Below the pieces are notes generated by a model. The model was not told where the DNA came from and ran no database searches. It saw only the letters and a program-made list of their open reading frames with translations. A stretch of DNA of 64,000 nucleotides from assembly GCF_021390515.1 (NCBI RefSeq), contig NZ_JAJUXI010000006.1, positions 124,001 through 188,000 of the forward strand, written 5' to 3'. This document shows positions 1 to 8,025 of this stretch, piece after piece. Each line of letters starts with the position of its first letter. Position 1 is the first letter of the stretch. A program made the position numbers and the translations under genes. Source of the stretch: Dyadobacter sp. CY326 (GTDB lineage: Bacteria > Bacteroidota > Bacteroidia > Cytophagales > Spirosomataceae).

Positions 1-1
1 A

Positions 2-1837
2 AACCTGGGTTATGCCTATCCATTGCTGTTTGGAGGCGACGCGGATAAGGCCTGGGACATTAGAAAAGCCGGGTTAGGCTTAATTAGAAATTTGCCAGGT
101 GACACCCAGCCCGTTAACCTGATTGAGGACTGCGCGGTGGCGGTGGAGGATTTGCCTGCATACATTGCTGATTTGGCGGATTTATTGAAAAAACACAACC
201 TGCACGCTTCCTATTATGCACATGCCGGAGCAGGCGAATTGCATGTGGAACCCATGATCAACCTGAAAACGGAGGCGGGTAAACAACTTTTTCGGCAGGT
301 TTTGGCAGACACGGCAGCATTGGTAAAAAAATACAACGGATCACTTTCTGGTGAACATGGCGATGGCAGGTTAAGAGGCGAATTCATCCCATTTATGATG
401 GGCGATGAGGTGTATGAAATGTTCAGGCAAGTGAAGCGGATCTGGGACCCGGATGGGATTTTCAATGCCAATAAAGTTGTGGATACGCCGCCGATAAATG
501 AGTTTTTGCGCTATGAACAGGATAAGCCGCAGCCAGAGATCAAAACCATTTTCGATTTTTCCAAACAGGAAGGCATGCTTCGGCTGGCTGAGAAGTGCAG
601 CGGATCGGGAGACTGTCGCAAAACCGAGCTCACGGGCGGAACAATGTGCCCCAGTTACATGGCGACGCGTCGGGAAAGAGACACCACGCGGGCCAGAGCC
701 AATATTTTGAGACAATATCTGACGCCAGTCCATAAAAAAGAGCCGATTGTAGCCACACAGGACATGGTTAGGGAAGTGCTGGATCTGTGTTTGTCGTGCA
801 AAGGTTGCAAATCCGAATGTCCTTCCAGCGTGGATGTGGGCAAAATGAAAGCCGAATTCACACAACAATATTACGAAACCCACGGCGTCCCGATGCGGAG
901 CAGGTTGATTGCCAATTTTTCAAAACAAATGAAATTGGCATCCATTGCGCCTTGGGCTTTCAACGGAATCTTCGGTAATCCGGCATTGCGGAAAATTGCC
1001 AACAAAATGGTTGGCTTTCACCCGGAGCGTTCTATGCCGCATTTGCATGCGCAAACATTGCGAAATTGGTTCGAAAAAAGGCGCAAATCAAATCAGTCCT
1101 TCGAGCGGAAAGTGTTTCTCTTTTGTGATGAATTCACCAATTATAACGACGTTGAAGTTGGCAAGAAAGCGGTCGAATTGCTTGAAGCGGTGGGTTATGA
1201 AGTGATCATTCCCAATCACGTCGAGTCAGGAAGGTCTTATTTGTCCAAAGGTTTTGTGAAAGAGGCGCAGCAGCTGGCAATCAAAAATGTATCGTTACTT
1301 AATGATCTGATCACTTATGACACACCGCTGATCGGCATTGAACCGTCCGCAATCCTTTCATTTAGAGATGAATACATTGATCTGGTTCCGGCAGAGCAAC
1401 GGGAAAATGCTGTCAGAATATCAGAGAATGCGTTGCTTTTTGAAGAGTTTATTGCGCGGGAAATTGACGCCAAGCGAATCACTAAAAGCGTTTTTACACA
1501 AAAAAAGCAACTCATTAAGTTGCACGGGCATTGCCATCAGAAAGCATTATCAACATTAACAGCATCCAAAAAGGCACTTTCACTTCCCGAAAATTATCAG
1601 GTTCATCTCATTCCTTCCGGATGTTGCGGCATGGCTGGCTCGTTTGGCTATGAAGAGGAGCATTATGACGTTTCGATGCAGATTGGAGAACTTGTGCTCT
1701 TTCCAACCGTTCGCCAGCAGCCTGAGGAAGTGATTATAGCCGCTTCCGGGACAAGCTGCCGTCACCAAATAAAAGATGGAACAGGACGTTTATCACAACA
1801 TCCTGTCGAAATTTTATGGGACGCACTAATCAAATAG
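2..1837 (+). CDS. FAD-linked oxidase / Fe-S protein, C-terminal part (5' truncated by window)
   Basis: This is the C-terminal two-thirds of a fused flavin dehydrogenase and Fe-S electron-transfer protein of the GlcD/YdiJ type, which oxidises D-2-hydroxyacids such as D-lactate or D-2-hydroxyglutarate. The frame is open from base 2, so the start lies outside the window. The FAD-oxidase C-terminal domain ends in the family motif GEHGDG near 350. Two cysteine clusters (CSGSGDC near 597 and CLSCKGC near 785, each followed by a CP) look like 4Fe-4S ligands. A CCG-type domain follows, with GHCHQKA near 1530 and SGCCGMAGSFGYE near 1617. The domain order is that of the single-chain roughly 1000-residue Bacteroidota enzymes. 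The exact substrate cannot be read from this part. Confidence 0.9.
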   Translation, partial: NLGYAYPLLFGGDADKAWDIRKAGLGLIRNLPGDTQPVNLIEDCAVAVEDLPAYIADLADLLKKHNLHASYYAHAGAGELHVEPMINLKTEAGKQLFRQVLADTAALVKKYNGSLSGEHGDGRLRGEFIPFMMGDEVYEMFRQVKRIWDPDGIFNANKVVDTPPINEFLRYEQDKPQPEIKTIFDFSKQEGMLRLAEKCSGSGDCRKTELTGGTMCPSYMATRRERDTTRARANILRQYLTPVHKKEPIVATQDMVREVLDLCLSCKGCKSECPSSVDVGKMKAEFTQQYYETHGVPMRSRLIANFSKQMKLASIAPWAFNGIFGNPALRKIANKMVGFHPERSMPHLHAQTLRNWFEKRRKSNQSFERKVFLFCDEFTNYNDVEVGKKAVELLEAVGYEVIIPNHVESGRSYLSKGFVKEAQQLAIKNVSLLNDLITYDTPLIGIEPSAILSFRDEYIDLVPAEQRENAVRISENALLFEEFIAREIDAKRITKSVFTQKKQLIKLHGHCHQKALSTLTASKKALSLPENYQVHLIPSGCCGMAGSFGYEEEHYDVSMQIGELVLFPTVRQQPEEVIIAASGTSCRHQIKDGTGRLSQHPVEILWDALIK

Positions 1838-1844
1838 CAAACGC

Positions 1845-2090
1845 TTATTCTGTTTTACGGACATTCTCCATTATCGTGTCGGATGCAACGCTATCCGCAG
1901 TTGCCGCTCCTGACGCCTCGGAATTCTGTTCTGATGGAGTTTCAGACTCAGTAAAGTTCTCGTTATGATTAAAAAAGCCTCCCCAAAAAGCAATTGCCAT
2001 TAATAAGATCCCCACACCCAATATCCACTTCCAAACATTTTTAGTATTCTTTGTGCCCCTAGCTTGATCGTCAGTTTCTTTCCTGTCCAT
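1845..2090 (-). CDS. Small single-pass membrane protein, unknown function
   Basis: An 81-residue protein I do not recognise. It has a short charged N-terminus (about 20 residues), one hydrophobic segment at about residues 22-40 (WILGVGILLMAIAFWGGFF), and a low-complexity tail rich in Ser, Glu, Ala and Thr. This suggests a small inner-membrane protein with an exported acidic tail. It ends 7 bases from the stop of the convergent oxidase gene. Alternative coding on the other strand is not convincing, and the start follows a region without other genes. Confidence 0.55.
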   Translation of the reverse strand: MDRKETDDQARGTKNTKNVWKWILGVGILLMAIAFWGGFFNHNENFTESETPSEQNSEASGAATADSVASDTIMENVRKTE

Positions 2091-2204
2091 GATTCAATGA
2101 TTTAGTTTATCCGCACCGTTACCAAATTTATACCAATGGCTTTAAACAGCTTTTACATCGGTTTATATAACATTGTGTTGATAAAATTTCCCCAAACCAA
2201 TGGA

Positions 2205-2237
2205 TTTGAAAAAAATGTAATAAAACAGGTATGTTTG
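2205..2237 (+). promoter_or_regulatory. Bacteroidota-type promoter for the outer-membrane barrel gene
   Basis: TTTG (2205-2208) is followed after 21 bases by TATGTTTG (2230-2237), matching the Bacteroidota -33/-7 consensus TTTG / TAnnTTTG. It lies about 64 bases before the ATG at 2302. Confidence 0.6.
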
Positions 2238-2301
2238 ATGTTAACTTAGTTGAAAATTGGAAACACTCGCAGCAACCTCTTAACGATATTTGGCCATATT
2301 T

Positions 2302-3042
2302 ATGAAAATCTCCCTCAATTGCCTTTCGCTGATTATTGCATTTTTCCTAGTAACAAGCATTGAAAGCAAGGCGCAGAACACACGCAGTTTTTTCTCGGTT
2401 ACAGGCGGTTATAGCTTACCAGTTGGCGAATTAGCTCGTGAGAAACTTGACGATCCATTTGCCGGCTTAACCAGTTCCGGTATTTTTGGGCAGGCCAATT
2501 ATGATTTTCGTGTTGCACGTTGGATCGGTCTTCGTGCTTCGGGAAGTATGAACATTAATAAGACGAATTCGCAACCGATATTGGACAAAGCCAATGACTA
2601 TGCCCGGGTTCTGGGAGAAACATTCACCTGGCAAAGCGAGGTTTCGAATTGGAAACTGAATGCATTAATGCTCGGGCCCGCTTTGTACATTAACATGAAT
2701 CGGGTGCAGCTTGAATTTCATGCACAGGCGGGAAAAGTTTGGGCGAACTCACCAACCGTTGATTTAATAGGAACTTCGGAAGCAGGTGGGGAACCGATTA
2801 CGGTTAGTCTGAAAAAAGTGTCCACTTCGGCATTTGGGCTTGCCGGTGGCGGAAGTTTGCGTGTGCCGTTGTCAGGTGCGCTATTTTTCCAGGTTAATGC
2901 AGATGTGATCGGTGCGGAAGCAGAAATTAAAGATGTTTACATTCGCGCCGTTCGTGGGCCGCTTGAAATTGCGGATAAGATTAGTGAAAAGCGGTTTATC
3001 GGTGTGGTGAATGTAGGCGCAGGATTTGGATTTGCATTTTAA
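2302..3042 (+). CDS. Outer-membrane beta-barrel protein
   Basis: A 246-residue exported protein. The first 23 residues form a signal peptide (MKISLNCLSLIIAFFLVTS, then a site around SKAQ). The mature part has alternating polar/hydrophobic strands, glycine-rich turns and a C-terminal strand ending in Phe (GAGFGFAF), typical of small outer-membrane barrels of the PF13568/OmpW-like kind. No substrate can be assigned. I chose the ATG at 2302 over an in-frame TTG at 2290 because the signal peptide begins exactly there. The gene stands alone with its own promoter upstream and a hairpin downstream. Confidence 0.75.
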   Translation: MKISLNCLSLIIAFFLVTSIESKAQNTRSFFSVTGGYSLPVGELAREKLDDPFAGLTSSGIFGQANYDFRVARWIGLRASGSMNINKTNSQPILDKANDYARVLGETFTWQSEVSNWKLNALMLGPALYINMNRVQLEFHAQAGKVWANSPTVDLIGTSEAGGEPITVSLKKVSTSAFGLAGGGSLRVPLSGALFFQVNADVIGAEAEIKDVYIRAVRGPLEIADKISEKRFIGVVNVGAGFGFAF

Positions 3043-3060
3043 TAAAGACATTCTCATAAA

Positions 3061-3100
3061 TGAAAACGGGTCGGATGCCGCACGCATCTGACCCGTTTCA
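3061..3100. terminator. Bidirectional hairpin terminator
   Basis: An inverted repeat with arms of 17-18 bases (left 3061-3078, right 3084-3100, one mismatch) sits between two convergent genes. It is followed by a T-rich stretch on the plus strand and preceded by an A-rich one, so it can serve both directions. Confidence 0.8.
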
Positions 3101-3124
3101 TTTTACACACTTACCAATCTGCAC

Positions 3125-4585
3125 TTACTTGGCGAACCAAAGTTTCATTTTCATATCATTCTTGCCACCCTGGCTGGCCAATGCCGCCGAAAAATTCTCG
3201 TAGTTCAACGATTCTTCCGAGCCTGGGTAAGGCATCCGCGTAGGAATGATATTCTGGTTTGTATTCAAAACCGGCGCTTGCAAAGCAGGAATTCCCGTTC
3301 TACGATATTCCGTCCAGGCCTCCAATCCTTGTCCGTAAAGCGCGATCCATTTTTGCTCCATGATTTGCGTAAAACCCGCTGCGCCTGCCTTTAATGCATT
3401 GGCAGTCAGATATGCTGGTGCAACCGTTAGCTTATATTGGGCGTGTGAGGCAGTGATTGCATCCGTGTAATTTTTCGCAACGTCACCCGCAGCCGCAATG
3501 CCTTTGTAGGCAAATTCAGCTTTCAAAAACAGCAACTCCGCATAACTCATGATCACGCCCGGGGCCGTAGGGGCCACAAAATAAGCGCCTACCCGCGATG
3601 TATTTTCCAGCCCCAGCTTGCCCGCCTCTGAGGAAGACAATCCGTTCGGAACACCCACATATGCAGGTTCAAGCGTCGACAGATTGGCGAAAACTGGCAA
3701 TCTCGTGTCATTTAAAGCTTTGAGTTTGTTAACCAATGTCGCACTCACACGGTGGTCATCGCGCGTTTTGCGGTTAACATTCACGGGATTTTGGTTATTT
3801 GTAACGTCCAGATAATTAAGCTGAATGTTTTCCGCCACGGAACCGATTACCGGATATTTAACAGGATCACTCAAAATACGCGTAACTTCTGCTTTCACGT
3901 CAACTGGTGCATCCGCTTTATCGATCATGCGGCTTAGAATGCGCAGACTCAATGTGTTCGCAAACTTTTTCCATTTGGTCAAATCATTCGCAAAGAGAAT
4001 ATCACCGCTGATCGCGATGCTTTTGTCCGTTGTGTTAATGGCCTCGCCTGCGGCTTTCAATTCAGCGATCAAGCCCGCATATACATCTTTTTGCTTGTCA
4101 TATTTGGGGAGCAAATTGCCTTCCAGTCCTTGTAAAGCGTCCTTATAGGGAATGTCGCCATAAGTGTCTGTCAGCAATGTGAAGACCCACGACCGCATAA
4201 TGATGGCGACGGATTGGTAATTGACATTGTTGGTTTCTACACCGATTTTGTAAATGCGCTGATAATCAGCCAAGGATTCAATGTAAAGTCCCTGCCAACC
4301 AGCCGTGTACACGTCGCTTGACACCGTGTATTGGTCAATGTCAGTGTATTGGATCCTTGCCCAATGTTGTGAAAAGCCGTCGCCCACATCCATCCCGAGT
4401 GAACCGCCCCAGAAAATATCGACGGCGCTTTGAATGCCATGCGGCAAAAACAGATCCGCCGTTCCGGTTGCGGCGCTGTTGTTGTTGGTGTTAATCTCGT
4501 CAAAATCGCCTGTGCAACTCGCAAATCCCAATAAGGAAGCCGAAAGCAAACCTTTGAAAATGAAGGAATTTATATGTTTTTTCAT
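3125..4585 (-). CDS. SusD/RagB-like nutrient-binding outer-membrane lipoprotein
   Basis: A 486-residue surface lipoprotein that caps a SusC-type transporter and captures its ligand. It starts with a lipoprotein signal whose lipobox is LLGFASC (Cys at about residue 24). The body resembles the SusD-like_2 subgroup: the N-terminal part has the DFDEINTNNN and TDIDQYTVSS segments, and the C-terminus carries RMPYPGSEESLNYENF. It follows the SusC gene by 23 bases, so the two form an operon. No glycoside hydrolase or protease gene accompanies the pair, so the substrate is unknown; this subgroup is not restricted to glycans. Confidence 0.93.
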   Translation of the reverse strand: MKKHINSFIFKGLLSASLLGFASCTGDFDEINTNNNSAATGTADLFLPHGIQSAVDIFWGGSLGMDVGDGFSQHWARIQYTDIDQYTVSSDVYTAGWQGLYIESLADYQRIYKIGVETNNVNYQSVAIIMRSWVFTLLTDTYGDIPYKDALQGLEGNLLPKYDKQKDVYAGLIAELKAAGEAINTTDKSIAISGDILFANDLTKWKKFANTLSLRILSRMIDKADAPVDVKAEVTRILSDPVKYPVIGSVAENIQLNYLDVTNNQNPVNVNRKTRDDHRVSATLVNKLKALNDTRLPVFANLSTLEPAYVGVPNGLSSSEAGKLGLENTSRVGAYFVAPTAPGVIMSYAELLFLKAEFAYKGIAAAGDVAKNYTDAITASHAQYKLTVAPAYLTANALKAGAAGFTQIMEQKWIALYGQGLEAWTEYRRTGIPALQAPVLNTNQNIIPTRMPYPGSEESLNYENFSAALASQGGKNDMKMKLWFAK

Positions 4586-4608
4586 GTCAATTCGTTTGAT
4601 AAAATGTC

Positions 4609-7600
4609 TTATAAATTAAAGCTGATGTTGAAGCCCACTGTTTTCGTAGTTGGGATCTGGCCATTTTCGATGCCTTGCAGGTTACCATCATTATAATAGC
4701 TGGTTTCGGGATCAATGTGCGGCAAATTGCTTTTCAGCAAAGCAAGGTTACGCCCCACGACCGAAATCGCGATGTCACGGAAAGGCAGCTTGTTGAAAAC
4801 TTTGCCCGAGATCATATAAGTTAATTTTACCTCACGCAGCTTCACATAACTCGCGTCAAAAATGGTGTTCTCATTATTAGTCAGCAAGTAATATTTATGG
4901 TGATATTCTTCTGATGAAATGCGCTTCTCATTCGGCACATATTCGGGCGCAGCAGCAGTTCCTTTATTAACCACACCGGCACCAATAATGCCTTCCTCAC
5001 GACCCAATGTTGTCTCTTTCAAAACACCCGTGTAGCGACCAATGTTGATCGATTGAGAGAAGATGTCTCCGCCCGATTTGATATCAATCAATGTGCTCAA
5101 AGAGAATTTCTTGTAAGTAAATGTGTTGGAAATGCCGCCAATCCAGTCAGGCGTGAAACTTCCCAGCACGCGGCTTACGGGATCGATCATTGGATAACCT
5201 TGTGCATCGTAAACGATCTGACCATCCGGAGCTCTTAAAAACCCTTTTCCAAAAAATGTTCCGTAAGGCTGTCCGACGCGTGCTTCTACCGAAAGTCCGC
5301 GGAATGAGCTCGTTGTAGTTGCTTGTGTCAGCGAATTGTAACTTGTGTTCAGCTGATAAGTTGTAAGTCCTCCGTCAAGCGAAAGCACTTTGTTTTTGTT
5401 TTTGGCCCAGTTCAAACCAATGTCCCATTGGAAGTTGTTAAGCTTGACCGGCGTTGCAGTCAGCTGAATTTCAACTCCGGAGTTTTTGATTTTTCCTGCA
5501 TTCAATAGTTTTGACAAAAAACCTGTTGCATTGGAAATGTTGACATCCAGGATCTGGTTTTTAGAAACTTTGCTGTAATATGTCACATCAATGCCCACCC
5601 GATTTTGCCATAATCTAATGTCCGTTCCAATCTCGTAAGAAGAAGTGATTTCGGGTTTGAGCTCCGCATTCAGCATCGCATTGTTTTCGGACAAGCTTGG
5701 CGTGCTTCCCCAGGCATTTTCGTATTTGTAAGTGCTCACGAGGCGATACGGGTCCGTATCGTTACCCACCTGCGCGACGCCCGCCCTGATTTTGGCAAAA
5801 GAAAGCACAGAGGATCTTACATTGAACATATCCGTGATAATCGCACTCACAGCCGCAGAAGGATAAAAATAGGAGCGGTTATCCGAAGGCAATGTGCTCG
5901 ACCAGTCATTTCTGGCAGTAAGGTCTACGAAAAGATAATTTCTAAAACCAAGGTTAGCAGAGGCATAAAGGCTGTTTACAGATTTTTTGATAAAACTGTT
6001 TTCACCAACCAGTTTCTGGCGAGAGTTACCAAAATTATAAACCCTTGGAATGGCCAACTCGGTCGCGCCCATGTAGTTGCGTTGCGCGTAGTTTGTCCGG
6101 TGATTGCCTCCAACATTCGCAGTAATGTCAAATTCGCCAAATTTGTGCGTGGCATTTAAAAGGAAGTCTGAGTTCGATTCGCGAACAAAAATTTGCTCTT
6201 CATTATAAGCATCAAATAAATTAGAAGTTCCTATAACAGCCTGGCGGGCAGCGCTTTTTGTCTTGCGGCGATCTTCGTAAAAGTCTGTTCCCGTTCTTCC
6301 GGTCAATGTAAGCCAGTCTGTGAATTTATATGTTGCCGAGAAGTTTCCATAAAGGCGGTCTTTTTCATTGGCCCTTGTGCTCTCGTTCAGCAAATAATAT
6401 GGGTTAGTCCAATAGTTGTCGTTCCAGTTGTTCTGGTAAATGCTGCCCGGCTTTTTGTAAGCGGTTAATTTATCCATATCCACCTGGCGGCCAAACCAGA
6501 TGAAGTAAAGGCCGAAGTTGTTGCGGTTGTCGCTTCCGTCCTTAATGTAGTTTCCGGTTGCTCTTACGCTCAGTTTTTTGGTCAAATTCCAGCCCGCATT
6601 CAGGGAAACCGTGCGGCGTTTGTAATCTGTATTTGGCAAAATTCCGGTTTGGCTCAAATTGGTAAATGACAAACGAAAATCCGCTGTTTCATTGCCGCCT
6701 GTAACGGCAACGCTATTCGTATACGTTTTGCCGGTTTCGAAGAATTTGTCAACATTATCAGGGTGCGCGATCCAGGGCGTCGGCGTTCTCGTGCCGTCGG
6801 CTGCAATAGGCGAATCGAACTGAGGCAGCAATCTGCCATCCAATTTTGGACCCCAGCTTTCATCGACACCATCACCTTTTCCACCGCCCTTTCCATCTAC
6901 ATAGGAAAACAAGCCGCCCGCGCCTTGTCCATATTCGTTCTGCCATTCGGGCAACCTGAAAGGACTTTCGAATGCTGTGTTTGTGTTAAATGACACGCCA
7001 ATTCCCTTTGTCCCTTTTCCGCTTTTGGTCGTGATCAGAACCACACCGTTCGCGCCGCGCGAGCCGTAAAGTGCCGCCGCGCTAGGTCCTTTCAAAACGT
7101 TGATCGACTCCACATCGTCCGGATTGATCGACGCCGCAGCATTGCCATAATCCACGCCCGTTCCCGAACCGAAGTTGCTGTTGTCCACCGGAACGCCGTC
7201 CACAACGAATAAAGGCTGATTATTGCTTCCGATTGAGCTCGCGCCACGAATGATCATCCGCGAAGACGATCCCGGCGCACCGTTGGAATTGGTTACCTGC
7301 ACACCTGCAAGCCGTCCGGAAAGTGAGTTAACGAGGTTCGTTTCGCGTGCTTGTGTCAACGTTTTTCCGCTTACTTCCTGCACCGAATAGCCCAATGCTT
7401 TTTTCTCGCGCGCTATGCCCAGGGCCGTTACCACAATTTCGCTGAATTGCGTCGCATCCTGTTCCAGCTTAATGTCGAGTGTGGTTTTTGAGCCGATGGG
7501 AAGTTCGAGCGTTTTGTAACCAATGAAGGAAACTACAAGCGTTGCGCCAGCTGGGGCGCTCATCGTAAACTCGCCGTTGGCATCGGTTGTGCTTCCGCGG

Positions 7601-7746
7601 CTGGTGCCTTTAATGAGGATGCTGGCTCCCGGAAGATTTCCGTCGTCAGACTGCACCTTTCCCTTGATGTTCAGGTCCTGTGCAAAGCTTGCTCCGGAGA
7701 AGAGCAATAGCATTGACAGAAAGCCTAAAGTAAAGACTTTTCTCAT
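4609..7746 (-). CDS. SusC/RagA-type TonB-linked outer-membrane transporter
   Basis: A 1045-residue TonB-dependent outer-membrane channel that imports the ligand held by its SusD partner. Residues 1-22 are a signal peptide. A carboxypeptidase-D-like regulatory domain (about 25-105) precedes the plug, which has the SusC signatures NSLSGRLAGVQVT and PLFVVDGVPVDNSNF and the segment ALYGSRGANGVVLITTKSGK. The remainder is the 22-strand barrel, ending in an aromatic strand (TVGFNISFNL). There is no N-terminal STN signalling domain, unlike the second SusC in this window, which fits the lack of a neighbouring sigma/anti-sigma pair. Confidence 0.95.
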   Translation of the reverse strand: MRKVFTLGFLSMLLLFSGASFAQDLNIKGKVQSDDGNLPGASILIKGTSRGSTTDANGEFTMSAPAGATLVVSFIGYKTLELPIGSKTTLDIKLEQDATQFSEIVVTALGIAREKKALGYSVQEVSGKTLTQARETNLVNSLSGRLAGVQVTNSNGAPGSSSRMIIRGASSIGSNNQPLFVVDGVPVDNSNFGSGTGVDYGNAAASINPDDVESINVLKGPSAAALYGSRGANGVVLITTKSGKGTKGIGVSFNTNTAFESPFRLPEWQNEYGQGAGGLFSYVDGKGGGKGDGVDESWGPKLDGRLLPQFDSPIAADGTRTPTPWIAHPDNVDKFFETGKTYTNSVAVTGGNETADFRLSFTNLSQTGILPNTDYKRRTVSLNAGWNLTKKLSVRATGNYIKDGSDNRNNFGLYFIWFGRQVDMDKLTAYKKPGSIYQNNWNDNYWTNPYYLLNESTRANEKDRLYGNFSATYKFTDWLTLTGRTGTDFYEDRRKTKSAARQAVIGTSNLFDAYNEEQIFVRESNSDFLLNATHKFGEFDITANVGGNHRTNYAQRNYMGATELAIPRVYNFGNSRQKLVGENSFIKKSVNSLYASANLGFRNYLFVDLTARNDWSSTLPSDNRSYFYPSAAVSAIITDMFNVRSSVLSFAKIRAGVAQVGNDTDPYRLVSTYKYENAWGSTPSLSENNAMLNAELKPEITSSYEIGTDIRLWQNRVGIDVTYYSKVSKNQILDVNISNATGFLSKLLNAGKIKNSGVEIQLTATPVKLNNFQWDIGLNWAKNKNKVLSLDGGLTTYQLNTSYNSLTQATTTSSFRGLSVEARVGQPYGTFFGKGFLRAPDGQIVYDAQGYPMIDPVSRVLGSFTPDWIGGISNTFTYKKFSLSTLIDIKSGGDIFSQSINIGRYTGVLKETTLGREEGIIGAGVVNKGTAAAPEYVPNEKRISSEEYHHKYYLLTNNENTIFDASYVKLREVKLTYMISGKVFNKLPFRDIAISVVGRNLALLKSNLPHIDPETSYYNDGNLQGIENGQIPTTKTVGFNISFNL

Positions 7747-7927
7747 AATTGGATTTTTAAGGAGTGAAACTAGTTAGGCAATATTTACACCGAATTATAT
7801 TCTATTGAATCTGAAATTGGCACAATAAAAACTTAGATAAAAATCTTTTGGTAAAATATTAGTGGTGTCAATTAAGAATATTTGAAATATTATATTTTTC
7901 AAATAGATGTTTATATGGGCGATAATC

Positions 7928-7961
7928 TTTGAAGTATGGGGCGTCTGAATTGTTATATTTG
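7928..7961 (+). promoter_or_regulatory. Candidate promoter for thrA
   Basis: TTTG (7928-7931), 22 bases, then TATATTTG (7954-7961) matches the Bacteroidota promoter consensus and ends 64 bases before the thrA start. The rest of the intergenic region 7747-8025 is AT-rich and must also hold the divergent SusC promoter, which I could not place. A 15-base inverted repeat (AATATTT-G-AAATATT) lies at 7877-7891. Confidence 0.55.
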
Positions 7962-8025
7962 CAATTCGGTTCAAGCTCCTTGAAGGCGAACCTGTGATCA
8001 TCTGCGTATTCGAATATAGCTTTAA